Shown here: positions 33,063-41,105 of the stretch, one piece after another
How the letters are laid out: each line of letters begins with the position of its first letter
How positions within the stretch are numbered: the first letter of the stretch is position 1
DNA from: JACMLC01 sp963720235
GTDB taxonomy: Bacteria; Acidobacteriota; Blastocatellia; Pyrinomonadales; Pyrinomonadaceae
Direction of reading: 5' to 3'
Length of the DNA stretch: 64,000 nt
Assembly (NCBI GenBank): GCA_963720235.1
Contig: OY970389.1
Location: forward strand, 248,001-312,000
Position numbers and translations under genes: made by a program
Notes under the pieces: generated by a model
What the model was told of the DNA's origin: nothing
Seen by the model: the letters and a program-made list of their open reading frames with translations, nothing else
The model's database searches: none

Positions 33063-34199
33063 ATGAAGCCTGTGATTTATCTTGCCTTAACTGACGATTG
33101 GGAATTGCGCGGCGATGGCTCCGGCGAGATTGAGCGCATACAGTTTGAGCCGATGCGCGAGCTTGTGCGTCTCTACAAAAAGTATGACGTGCGCGCCAGC
33201 TTTAATGTGGAGATGATGCAGCAGTTGGCTTTCCGGAAAAATCAAGTAAGGCATCCTGAATTGAAAACTCTGGCTGATAGTTGGGACGAGCATGTGCGGG
33301 ATGCTTTTCGTCAGGGCCATGACATACAGCTACACATTCATTCGCAGTGGTCGCGCGCGCGATACGAGGATGGCCGCTGGCAACTGTCGGGCGATTGGTC
33401 AATTCTCAATTACGAGCCGGAAGAAGCCATGAGGATGCTCGCGTCGGGCAAAGAGTATCTGGAAAATCTTTTGCGCCCGATAGACTCTTCTTACAAATGC
33501 GTAGCCTTTCGCGCAGGCTCTCTTGCCATCGCTCCCTCGTCGCACATGCTTCAGCTTTTAACTAGGCTCGGCATCGTGCTTGATACAAGCATCGTCGGCG
33601 GCCTCAGCGTTGAGACGCGCAACCTGCAAATTGATTACACGGATTGCGAAGAAAGTTTCGCGCCCTTCTATCCGCAGATGGATGACGCGCGAAAAATCTC
33701 TGACAAGCCTGAGAATATTATCTGTGTCCCGATACATCATTTCTACGGCTCGCGCAGGCAAGTCTTTAAACAGATTCTACGGCTCGGCTGGCGCAAGACA
33801 GGGCAGCGCCTCAAGCGTGCGCGCAAGAATAACGGCGCGTCTCCCGCTAATTACGCGCAGCAGGAATGGGCAGACGTGAGGCATGCTTCAAAGTTCGCGC
33901 TCGTCTATGAAAAAGCTCTCAAGCCATGTCTCAAGGGCAAGCACCTGACTTCGGATTTCAGCAGGCTCAATCGCGCTTTTATGAAAGAGATGCTGAGAGA
34001 CATACGGCGACAGGCCGCAGGCACGGGCTTTGAGAAAGTCCCCGTCGTTCTCACGAACCACTCAAAATACATCGAAGATTACACTCCGATAGAACTCTTT
34101 CTAAGCGAAGCATCTGCGGCGGATGATATAAAATTTGTGACTCTGAGAGAGCTTGCAGGGAAATTGCAAGCAGGCGAGTTTCAAATCAGGATGGCTTAA
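33063..34199 (+). CDS. Polysaccharide deacetylase-like (NodB-homology) protein
   Basis: A 378-residue protein resembling carbohydrate esterase family 4. The opening LTDDWELRG (about 8-16) holds the catalytic-Asp region, and DIQLHIHSQW (about 91-100) the metal-binding His pair; AFRAGSLAI matches the next conserved segment. It should remove N-acetyl groups from a sugar chain. No signal peptide is present, so it may act on a cytoplasmic lipid-linked precursor. Its final 14 bases overlap, tail to tail, the end of the opposing AAC(3)-like gene. The C-terminal third (NHSKYIEDYTPIE) is less typical. Similar deacetylase-like genes sit in exopolysaccharide clusters. Confidence 0.78.
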   Translation: MKPVIYLALTDDWELRGDGSGEIERIQFEPMRELVRLYKKYDVRASFNVEMMQQLAFRKNQVRHPELKTLADSWDEHVRDAFRQGHDIQLHIHSQWSRARYEDGRWQLSGDWSILNYEPEEAMRMLASGKEYLENLLRPIDSSYKCVAFRAGSLAIAPSSHMLQLLTRLGIVLDTSIVGGLSVETRNLQIDYTDCEESFAPFYPQMDDARKISDKPENIICVPIHHFYGSRRQVFKQILRLGWRKTGQRLKRARKNNGASPANYAQQEWADVRHASKFALVYEKALKPCLKGKHLTSDFSRLNRAFMKEMLRDIRRQAAGTGFEKVPVVLTNHSKYIEDYTPIELFLSEASAADDIKFVTLRELAGKLQAGEFQIRMA

Positions 34200-35094
34200 A
34201 TTCCTTTGAGTAAACAGAGCGCGGATAAACCGTGATGCCTTCTTTCGCCAGCCGCAGCATCGCGTCGAAGAGCCTTGCCGCATCAGCCCTGAAAAATTTC
34301 ATGCCTTTAATATTTATGTCGCTGCACACTTCGCCAGCAATGTGCTGCTTCATATAGCGCGGGACATCATGCGTGTCCACTTTGCGCGCGTCGTGCACAT
34401 AGGTTTCGACAATTTCCGTCTCGCCTTTGTAGTTGATGCACTGCGATGCAAATTTTTCTGGATGATATGTCTGGACAGGCGCGGCATCTTTCAAGGCGTC
34501 ATCCGTGCAATAGACAAAAGAGAGATTAAAAGTCCACACGCCGAGGCCGACGATTTTGGCTCCGTGTTCGACAAGCTTGTAATAGGGGCTGCATGTGTCG
34601 TACGGGTAAGGCGAGTTTTGATGCGTGGCCGTCAACTCTTCCGCCAGTGGGCCAATCGCGCAGACGGATTTGGTCGGATGCAAACTGCGCCGCGCTTCCC
34701 TCTGGCGTCTGGCAAATTCCGTCAGGAGACCAATGTATGAAGGCGTCCGCCGGACATCGAAAACATTTCCCTGCCGCAAGTATTCATAGGAAGAGAGGCG
34801 ATGGTTCGGGTAAGTAGGGAAGAGCACAGTGCCTTTTGGGCCAATGACATCGCGCAGAAGAGACAGGACGCGATAAAAAGGAAAGTCCAGATTAAGACGG
34901 TCAATCGAGCTATGAACGAAAACCGTGTCGCCTTCGCAGAGTCTTAAATCCTGGGCCAGAATCTCTTTAAAATCCTGTTCGGAAAGCTGTGGCAGGCGCG
35001 CGACTCTTGCGCGGTCGAGCTTTTTCTTGGCACGCGACAGCGAAGCGACCGTCTCTGCGGGCAAAAGTTTTCGGGCGATGTCTCCGAGGCTCAT
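34186..35094 (-). CDS. AAC(3)-family N-acetyltransferase-like protein
   Basis: A 302-residue protein of the AAC(3)/FrbF-like acyltransferase family. VFVHSSIDRLN (about 65), VIGPKGTVLFPTYP (about 90) and RTPSYIGLL ... SLHPTKSVCAIGP are the family signatures, with the conserved His in SLHPTKSV. Members transfer an acetyl or other acyl from CoA, or ACP, to an amino sugar; in glycan loci they are not antibiotic-resistance genes. I chose ATG 35094; the longer reading begins in a repeat. It stands downstream of the ketosynthase/ACP pair on the same strand, with a repeat element between, and converges on the deacetylase gene. An aminoglycoside-modifying role is unlikely from context. Confidence 0.8.
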   Translation of the reverse strand: MSLGDIARKLLPAETVASLSRAKKKLDRARVARLPQLSEQDFKEILAQDLRLCEGDTVFVHSSIDRLNLDFPFYRVLSLLRDVIGPKGTVLFPTYPNHRLSSYEYLRQGNVFDVRRTPSYIGLLTEFARRQREARRSLHPTKSVCAIGPLAEELTATHQNSPYPYDTCSPYYKLVEHGAKIVGLGVWTFNLSFVYCTDDALKDAAPVQTYHPEKFASQCINYKGETEIVETYVHDARKVDTHDVPRYMKQHIAGEVCSDINIKGMKFFRADAARLFDAMLRLAKEGITVYPRSVYSKEFKPS

Positions 35095-35112
35095 TTTTAA
35101 CAAAAGAACATA

Positions 35113-35214
35113 TCCCGCAAAGGCGCAAAGGCGCAAAGAAGAACAAAGGAGAGAAAGAAAAATTCCTTCTTTGCTTTCCTTGCGCCTTCTTTGCGCCTTT
35201 GCGCCTTTGCGGGA
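35113..35214. repeat. Palindromic GCAAAG-type element, copy 7
   Basis: Perfect 29-base arms: 35113-35141 (TCCCGCAAAGGCGCAAAGGC on) and 35186-35214. The interior is AGAACAAAGGAGAGAAAG-like, a different core from copies 1, 6, 8 and 9. It separates the AAC(3)-like gene from the ketosynthase gene. Confidence 0.88.
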
Positions 35215-35241
35215 AAAGTTATCGTCTTCATGCCGCGACTC

Positions 35242-36267
35242 TCAAACAATCTCAATCAGCGTCGCGGACCAAGAGTAGCCGACGCCGAAGCCTATGAGAG
35301 CCAAGCTGTCTCCGGCCTTGACCTGTCCCTGCCGGAGCGCGTTCTCAAGAGCGATGGGAATTGTGGACGAGACTGTGTTGCCGCATGTCTCCATATTCAT
35401 ATAAAACTTGTCGGCGGGAATTTTCAGTTTGCCGCGCAGGCGTTCAAGCATGAACTTGTTGGCTTGATGCGGGATGAAAAAGTCTATCTCATCGGCTTCG
35501 CGCCCGCTCTTTTCCAGCAGTTGATTCAAGACCTGCGGGACTGTGCGCAGTGTGAAGTTAAAGACTTCGCCGCCGTTCATGTACAGGTTGCTCTCCGAAC
35601 GCCAGTTGCCCTTATCATCCTCTTTCTCAATCAAGGCTTCCGCATCAAGAGGTTTACGCATTCCGCCAGCAGGAACAATCAACTGCTCCGCGCCGCGCCC
35701 GTCCGTCCCAAAGACGAATGGCCCAATCAACTCTGCCTCGGATTCTATACTTGAAATCAAAGTTGCAGCCGCGCCGTCTCCGAAGAGCGTGCGGTTGGTG
35801 CGGTCTCTGCGGTTGATGAATTTTGTATAAGTGTCGGCTGTGATGAGCAGCACATTGGCTGCCAAGTTTGTCTCAATCAAACTCTTTGCTAAAGAGAGGC
35901 CATAGACATAGCCCGAACAACCCTGATTGAAATCAATCGCGCCGCAGTCTGTCCTCAGGCCCAGACGCTCCTGCATTGTGCAGGCTGTGGTCGGGAGAAA
36001 ATAGTCCGGGCTTTGCGTGCAGAAGAGCAGGAAATCTATTTCGTTTGGAGAGCACGCGCCCGTCTCAAAGAGATGCAACGCGGCTGCGACTCCGAGGTCG
36101 GAAGCGCATTCATCCGCCGCCGCGATATGTCGCTCGGCGATGCCTGTCTTTTCTAAAATCTTGTCAGCTTCAAGGTCTGCAAACTCTGCCGCCAGTTCGT
36201 CGTTCGTCAACTTTCGTGCGGGCAGATGAGAACGTATGGCCTTGATGAAAGCTCTGCTATTTCTCAT
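35242..36267 (-). CDS. 3-oxoacyl-ACP synthase III family protein
   Basis: A 341-residue FabH-like thiolase-fold enzyme. The triad is present: Cys in NQGCSGYVYGL (about 113), His in IPHQANKFML (about 247) and Asn in CGNTVSSTIPIAL (about 277). GDGAAATLIS is the shared motif. It joins an acyl-CoA starter to malonyl-ACP. Its start overlaps the end of the ACP gene by 11 bases, so the two are coupled and the ACP is its likely partner. This is not a housekeeping fab operon: no fabD, fabG or plsX is near. It probably makes a special acyl chain for the neighbouring N-acyltransferase or glycan genes; that role is inferred. Confidence 0.9.
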   Translation of the reverse strand: MRNSRAFIKAIRSHLPARKLTNDELAAEFADLEADKILEKTGIAERHIAAADECASDLGVAAALHLFETGACSPNEIDFLLFCTQSPDYFLPTTACTMQERLGLRTDCGAIDFNQGCSGYVYGLSLAKSLIETNLAANVLLITADTYTKFINRRDRTNRTLFGDGAAATLISSIESEAELIGPFVFGTDGRGAEQLIVPAGGMRKPLDAEALIEKEDDKGNWRSESNLYMNGGEVFNFTLRTVPQVLNQLLEKSGREADEIDFFIPHQANKFMLERLRGKLKIPADKFYMNMETCGNTVSSTIPIALENALRQGQVKAGDSLALIGFGVGYSWSATLIEIV

Positions 36268-36562
36268 TATCTTTCAAAATCTCTTCCAGATATTCTGTCA
36301 GTGTGCCGAGCGTAGAGAACGGGCTGTTCTCTTTCGACAATAGATTCTCGTCCGTAATCATCACTTCGACGCCGAACTCGTCTTTAATCTTCTCTTCGAC
36401 CTCCATGATAAAGGTCACGAAATCGAGTGATTCCAGTTTGCCGCTCTTGCCGTATAATACCGCGCCGGGCGATTTCTCCAGATTGTTTCCTTTCGGTAAT
36501 TGCTTGTTCAGTTCGTCAACTGCGCTGTAAATCGCCTGCACTATTCTGTCTCGATTGTCCAT
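36257..36562 (-). CDS. Acyl carrier protein
   Basis: A 101-residue ACP. The phosphopantetheine site is the Ser in KLESLDFVTF, where the family reads DSL; here the Asp is Glu. A helix IMEVEEKIKDEFGVEV follows. The N-terminal half is longer than standard ACP (about 78) and carries DELNKQLPKGNNLEKSP, as in special-purpose ACPs of glycan or polyketide loci. ATG 36562 has AAGGAG five bases upstream; an upstream ATG at 36586 is less likely. It overlaps the ketosynthase gene and presumably delivers acyl chains to it. Confidence 0.87.
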   Translation of the reverse strand: MDNRDRIVQAIYSAVDELNKQLPKGNNLEKSPGAVLYGKSGKLESLDFVTFIMEVEEKIKDEFGVEVMITDENLLSKENSPFSTLGTLTEYLEEILKDNEK

Positions 36563-36623
36563 ATTTTCTCCTTCGGGCCGCAGCATTCTACCTCAGCCGC
36601 GCGGGAGATGCATTTATGGGTGA

Positions 36624-36723
36624 ATGTCAGAACCGCCTGCGGTAGCGTGCGGGTCTTCGATATTCTCAAGCGAGCCTCTGCGACATCTATAAACCCGCCC
36701 GCTACCGCAGGCGGTTCTGACAT
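36624..36723. repeat. Long inverted repeat (AACCGCCTGCGGTAGCG type)
   Basis: Arms of 30 bases with one mismatch: ATGTCAGAACCGCCTGCGGT (from 36624) and ACCGCAGGCGGTTCTGACAT (ending 36723). The roughly 40-base interior is GTCTTCGATATTCTCAAGCG-like. It sits in the divergent gap between the ACP gene and the amidase gene, ending 12 bases before the amidase start, so it may affect the amidase leader. Confidence 0.82.
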
Positions 36724-36735
36724 GAAAGGGTTTCA

Positions 36736-38358
36736 ATGAGTATGAACCGCAGAGACTTTTTGCAGACAAGCGTGTTGGGAAGCGTGCTGGCCCTCTCGCT
36801 GCACGCGCGTAGAGAGTCTGCAATAGCGTTGACTTCATCAAGCATCAAGGATTTCGAGTTTGAAGAAGTAACGATTCAGGAATTGCGTGAAGCAATGTCG
36901 AGCGGCAAGCACAGCGCGCGTGCCATCACTAAAAGTTATCTTGAACGAATCGAAGAGATTGACAGGCGCGGGCCTCTGCTTAAATCCGTGATTGAAATCA
37001 ATCCTGATGCGACGGCAATCGCGGAATCTCTCGACAGGGAACGAAAAGAGCGCGGCCCGCGCGGTCTGCTGCACGGCATTCCGGTGTTGATTAAAGACAA
37101 CATAGGCACCGCAGACAAGATGAAAACGACAGCCGGTTCGCTCGCGCTCATTGAGTCAAAGCCATTGCGCGATGCTTTCGTCGCACAGCGTCTGCGCGAA
37201 GCAGGAGCAGTCATCATCGGCAAGACTAATTTGAGCGAGTGGGCCAATTTTCGTTCGACGCGCTCGACGAGCGGTTGGAGCGCACGCGGCGGGCAGACGC
37301 GCAATCCTTACGCGCTCGATAGAAACCCTTGCGGCTCTAGCTCAGGCTCAGGCGCGGCGGTCGCGGCCAATCTCTGCGCCATCGCGGTCGGCACAGAGAC
37401 CGACGGCTCTATAGTTTGTCCTTCATCAGCCAATTCGATTGTCGGCCTCAAACCCACGCTCGGCCTCGTCAGCCGCACGGGCATCATTCCCATAGCGCAC
37501 AGTCAGGACACCGCTGGCCCAATGACGCGCACAGTGACGGACGCGGCCATACTGCTCACAGTTCTCACAGGCTTTGATGCGAGGGATGCTATTACCAGAG
37601 AAGGTCGCAAGAAGGCGCAGAAGGATTACACGCAGTTTCTCAAAACCGATGGACTCAAGGGAGCGCGCATCGGTGTCGCACGCAAATCTTTCGGCTTCAA
37701 TGACGGCGTGGACAAGTTGATGGAAGATGCCATCAAGGAGATGAAGCGGCTCGGAGCAACAGTGGTTGACCCTGCGGATATTGCGACGAGCGGAAAGTTT
37801 GACGACTCGGAATTTGAGGTGCTGCTTTATGAATTTAAAGCAGACCTCAATGCTTATCTCGCGGGGCTTGGCCCAAATGCGCCCGCGCGCACGCTCAAAG
37901 ATTTGATAGATTTTAATGAGCGCAACAAAGAAAAAGAGATGCCATATTTCGGTCAGGAGATTTTCGTGAAGGCGCAGGAGAAAGGGCCGCTTTCGAGCAG
38001 GGCTTACAAACTTGCGCTGGCGAAAAATCATCGCCTCGCCAGAACCGAAGGCATTGATGCGACGATGAATAAGCATAAATTGGATGCCATCATAGCCCCG
38101 ACTGGCGGCCCTGCGTGGACGACAGACCTCGTCAACGGCGACCACTTTGGCGGAGGCTCATCGAGCGCGGCGGCAGTCGCGGGCTATCCGAATATCACTG
38201 TCCCGGCTGGCTATGTACACGGCCTGCCCGTCGGCATCTCTTTCTTTGGCAGAGCCTACAGCGAGCCAGTGCTTCTCAAATTGGCTTACGCCTTTGAGCA
38301 GGCCACAAAGTTTCGTCGCCCGCCGCAGTTTTTACAGCAGGCCGATTTGAATAGTTAA
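36736..38358 (+). CDS. Tat-exported amidase
   Basis: A 540-residue amidase-signature enzyme with an N-terminal twin-arginine signal: NRRDFLQTSVLGSVLALSL. The Ser-Ser-Lys triad is recognisable: Lys in PVLIKDNIG (about 120), and the Gly/Ser-rich core GSSSGSGAAVAANLCAIAVG (about 200), with GLVSRTGIIPIAHSQDTAG. It should hydrolyse amides or aryl-acyl-amides in the periplasm; the substrate is unknown. ATG 36736 has AAAGGG five to ten bases upstream. A C-terminal extension of about 60 residues (EPVLLKLAYAFEQATKF) is normal for the family. It follows the inverted repeat and precedes the hairpin element at 38356. Confidence 0.88.
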   Translation: MSMNRRDFLQTSVLGSVLALSLHARRESAIALTSSSIKDFEFEEVTIQELREAMSSGKHSARAITKSYLERIEEIDRRGPLLKSVIEINPDATAIAESLDRERKERGPRGLLHGIPVLIKDNIGTADKMKTTAGSLALIESKPLRDAFVAQRLREAGAVIIGKTNLSEWANFRSTRSTSGWSARGGQTRNPYALDRNPCGSSSGSGAAVAANLCAIAVGTETDGSIVCPSSANSIVGLKPTLGLVSRTGIIPIAHSQDTAGPMTRTVTDAAILLTVLTGFDARDAITREGRKKAQKDYTQFLKTDGLKGARIGVARKSFGFNDGVDKLMEDAIKEMKRLGATVVDPADIATSGKFDDSEFEVLLYEFKADLNAYLAGLGPNAPARTLKDLIDFNERNKEKEMPYFGQEIFVKAQEKGPLSSRAYKLALAKNHRLARTEGIDATMNKHKLDAIIAPTGGPAWTTDLVNGDHFGGGSSSAAAVAGYPNITVPAGYVHGLPVGISFFGRAYSEPVLLKLAYAFEQATKFRRPPQFLQQADLNS

Positions 38359-38489
38359 CCCAAGTTGCTAGATATCAAAATGACTGCGGCTGAGCCGCGC
38401 CGCAAGTCAAAAGCGGCAAGCAACGGAAAGTCAGAGACTTTCCGCACAGCCACGCGGCTGAAGCCGTCTGCATCTGGCAACTTGGGTTA
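38356..38489. repeat. Compound hairpin element with nested stems
   Basis: Outer arms TAACCCAAGTTGCTAGAT (38356-38373) and ATCTGGCAACTTGGGTTA (38472-38489) pair with one mismatch. Inside, GACTGCGGCTGAGCCGCG pairs with CGCGGCTGAAGCCGTC, and GGAAAGTC-AGA-GACTTTCC (38426-38444) is a perfect small hairpin. This gives a branched, three-stem structure rather than one hairpin. It lies between the amidase stop and the next gene. Confidence 0.75.
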
Positions 38490-38528
38490 GTTAAGATTGT
38501 CAACTTAACTGTCAAAGGAGAAGACCCA

Positions 38529-39617
38529 ATGCTCAAAAGAATAAGCCTGCTGCTTGTGATAATCCTTGCTTCGACCTGCACGCTGGCCGCGCAGATTGAA
38601 GCGCCGAAGCTGGCACCCGTCGCTCCAAACGAAAATCAAAAACGATTAGTTGAGGAAGGCGTTGCCTTGCATGACAAGAAAGATTTCGACGGCGCGATTC
38701 GTAAATACGAAGAGGCTTTGAAAGAGAACGCGGACAATGTCGAAGCCATGTACGAGATGGGCTACTCTTATTTGGAGAAGAAGGATTACAAAAAGAGCCT
38801 GGAGATTGCTTATCGCGGGGCGCGATATAAATCGAATCTGCTGGCGGGCTTTTATGCCTTAGCGGGAAATAGTCTCGACCAGATGGGGGACAGCAAGAAG
38901 GCCATAGATGTCTATAAAGCCGGACTCAAAATTTCGCCGCAGGCATGGCTGCTGCATTTCAATCTTGGCGTGATCTACAGAAACACCGGCAAGCCTGAGG
39001 ATGCCAGAAAGAGTTTTAAAAGGACTGCCGCGATTAATCCTGATTACGCGAGCGGCCACTTGGCGTTAGGAGACATTTTCTACAAAGGCAACTACAAAAC
39101 TCCTGCACTGCTGGCATTGAGCCGCTTTCTCGTGCTTGAGCCAAACTCCGCGCGCTCTGACTTTGCACATCGCCTCCTACAGGAAATTTTACAAGGGGGC
39201 GTGAGCGTCGGCGATGATCCAAGCAAGATTACCATCGCGCTCAACCTCTCGGACAAAAAGGATGAAGGCGATTTCGGCGGCGTTGATGTTCTCATAGGAT
39301 TAGTCAAAGCCGGCGAGCATCTTGAAAAAAATAAGGACAAGACCAAAGCCGAGCTTGGCCTCGGACAGTTTGAACTTATTTTCTCTGTTCTCGCAGAGCA
39401 GGATTCCAAAGAGAAGCAATCAAAATTCGTCTGGAAATATTACGTCCCTTATTTCACAGAGATGAAAAGCCGCAACTACGTCGAGCCGTTCTATTACTAC
39501 ATCAACCGCCGGAGCGAAGACACGGAAGTGCAGAAGTGGTTAGCAGGAAATTTCCGTCGCGTGAATGAATTTCTGAGCTGGTCCAAACAATACCAGTGGC
39601 CGAAGATAGATGATTGA
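38529..39617 (+). CDS. Secreted TPR-repeat protein
   Basis: A 362-residue exported protein. The signal peptide is MLKRISLLLVIILASTC (cleaved at or near AAQ). Tetratricopeptide helices follow: EGVALHDKKDFDGAIRKYEE, AMYEMGYSYLEKKDYKKSLE, LAGNSLDQMGDSKKAIDVYK and LGVIYRNTGKPEDARKSFKR. Each shows the W/L-G-Y-A pattern of TPRs. After about 220 comes an uncharacterised region ending INRRSEDTEVQKWLAGN. It likely binds other proteins in the periplasm. ATG 38529 has AAGGAG at the usual distance. The next gene, an M29-like lipoprotein peptidase, begins 111 bases later. Confidence 0.82.
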   Translation: MLKRISLLLVIILASTCTLAAQIEAPKLAPVAPNENQKRLVEEGVALHDKKDFDGAIRKYEEALKENADNVEAMYEMGYSYLEKKDYKKSLEIAYRGARYKSNLLAGFYALAGNSLDQMGDSKKAIDVYKAGLKISPQAWLLHFNLGVIYRNTGKPEDARKSFKRTAAINPDYASGHLALGDIFYKGNYKTPALLALSRFLVLEPNSARSDFAHRLLQEILQGGVSVGDDPSKITIALNLSDKKDEGDFGGVDVLIGLVKAGEHLEKNKDKTKAELGLGQFELIFSVLAEQDSKEKQSKFVWKYYVPYFTEMKSRNYVEPFYYYINRRSEDTEVQKWLAGNFRRVNEFLSWSKQYQWPKIDD

Positions 39618-39728
39618 ATGTGAGGCACGTTTGTTTTTAAGTTAAGAAAGGTTGACTTGTGAAATGATTTGAAATAAAAGCGGCTTGCTTTCCCAATCCC
39701 AATAGCCTCGCTCGTAAGGAGTTCTCCT

Positions 39729-40985
39729 ATGAAACGACTGCTTGCCATCGCCGTCTGCATCATCATGAGCGTGATGCTCTCCTGCCAGACCCCGCAGCAG
39801 ACGACGATCAACACTGCCCAGAATAATCAGAACACAGCGAGCACAACGGCGAGCCCGATGAACGCGCAGAAAAAAGCTCCGACCGATCTGGAACAACTCG
39901 CGCAAAGGCTCGTCACACAGAGCGCGGGCGTCAAAGAAAATGACATAGTGCTTATCACAGGCGGCGTGCGCGACATGGAACTGCTGGAAAACATCGCCAC
40001 CAATGTCCGCAAGCAAGGCGCGTTTGCGCTCGTCACGGTTGACAGCGACCGGATGATCAAACGCTCGTACACGGATGTGCCTGAGAAATACGATACGCAG
40101 GCTCCGGCCCTCGGCATGAAGCTGGCAGACCTCGTCAACGTGACAATCAATGTGGACAGCAATGAGACCGAAGGCTTGCTGGCAGACATCCCGCCTGCGC
40201 GTCTGGCCGCGCGCGGCAAAGCGGGCGAGCCTGTCGCAGAAAAGTTTCGCAAGAACAATGTTCGCTCAGTTGATGTCGGCAACGGGCTTTACCCTACAGA
40301 ATGGCGCGCAAAGAGATTTGAGATGGCTGTGGATGATTTATCGAAAACTTTCTGGGAGGGAGTCAATGTGGATTACACGAGCCTGCAAACCAAAGCGGAG
40401 CAGGTGAAGTCTGCGATTGCCGGAAATGAAGTCCACCTCACGAATGCAAACGGCACGGACATCAAACTGCGTATTCAGGGCAGGCCAATCTATGTGAGCG
40501 ACGGTGTCATCTCTGCGGAAGATGTGCAGAAGGGCGCGCCCTTCGTGAGCGTCTATCTGCCTGCGGGCGAAGTGGCTGTCACGCCTGTGCCAGGCACAGC
40601 CGAAGGCAAGGTCGTCGTTGACAGAGATTTCTATGACGGCAAGGAAGTGCAGAATCTGACGCTCACTTTTGTCGGCGGAAAGATAACTTCGATGACAGGC
40701 TCCGGGCCGGGCTTTGAACGCTTCAAAGCGGACTATGACTCGCGCGGGCCGGGCAAAGAAATTTTTGCCTTTATAGACTTTGGCATCAACCCGAACGTCA
40801 AGCTTTCGCCGAACAGCAAACTCGGCAACTGGGTTCCGGCAGGCACAGTGACAGTCGGCTCAGGCAACAACGCCTGGGCCGGAGGCGACAACAATGTCTC
40901 TTACGGCTGGGTCGGTTTTCTGCCCGGCAGCACTGTCAAAGTGGATGGCAAAGTGATAGTTGAAAACGGAGTGTTGAAGATTTAG
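39729..40985 (+). CDS. Lipoprotein aminopeptidase-like protein (M29 type)
   Basis: A 418-residue protein with a lipoprotein signal: MKRLLAIAVCIIMSVMLSCQ, where LSC is the lipobox. The body matches thermophilic-aminopeptidase family M29: VKENDIVLITGG (about 60), the central Asp/Glu segments, PAGEVAVTPVPGTAEG (about 277-292) and DFGINPNVKL (about 351). The metal ligands in this family are Glu, Glu, His, His, Asp; Glu in PAGEV is visible, while the His ligands are not clear here, so catalysis is uncertain. It would sit in the periplasm, anchored to a membrane. ATG 39729 has a GGAG-like site upstream. A degenerate enzyme used as a binding protein is an alternative. Confidence 0.75.
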   Translation: MKRLLAIAVCIIMSVMLSCQTPQQTTINTAQNNQNTASTTASPMNAQKKAPTDLEQLAQRLVTQSAGVKENDIVLITGGVRDMELLENIATNVRKQGAFALVTVDSDRMIKRSYTDVPEKYDTQAPALGMKLADLVNVTINVDSNETEGLLADIPPARLAARGKAGEPVAEKFRKNNVRSVDVGNGLYPTEWRAKRFEMAVDDLSKTFWEGVNVDYTSLQTKAEQVKSAIAGNEVHLTNANGTDIKLRIQGRPIYVSDGVISAEDVQKGAPFVSVYLPAGEVAVTPVPGTAEGKVVVDRDFYDGKEVQNLTLTFVGGKITSMTGSGPGFERFKADYDSRGPGKEIFAFIDFGINPNVKLSPNSKLGNWVPAGTVTVGSGNNAWAGGDNNVSYGWVGFLPGSTVKVDGKVIVENGVLKI

Positions 40986-41013
40986 GAAGTTATTGCGGTT
41001 TGCAGTTGAGTAT

Positions 41014-41086
41014 GCCCTCCCAGACGGTCGGGCTACTGCCCCTCAACCGTGAGCATCGGGGCAGTAGCCCGACCGTCTGGGAGGGC
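41014..41086. repeat. Perfect inverted repeat (CCCAGACGGTCGGG type)
   Basis: Perfect 29-base arms, 41014-41042 (GCCCTCCCAGACGGTCGGGC on) and 41058-41086, with a 15-base loop. It lies between the convergent M29-like gene and agmatinase gene, so it could terminate transcription from both directions. Confidence 0.88.
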
Positions 41087-41105
41087 GCAGGCAATTACAA
41101 ATTCC

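Noticed and set aside
34186..35094. Aminoglycoside-resistance gene
   Set aside because: Family membership alone does not show it; context with ACP, ketosynthase and deacetylase genes points to glycan modification.
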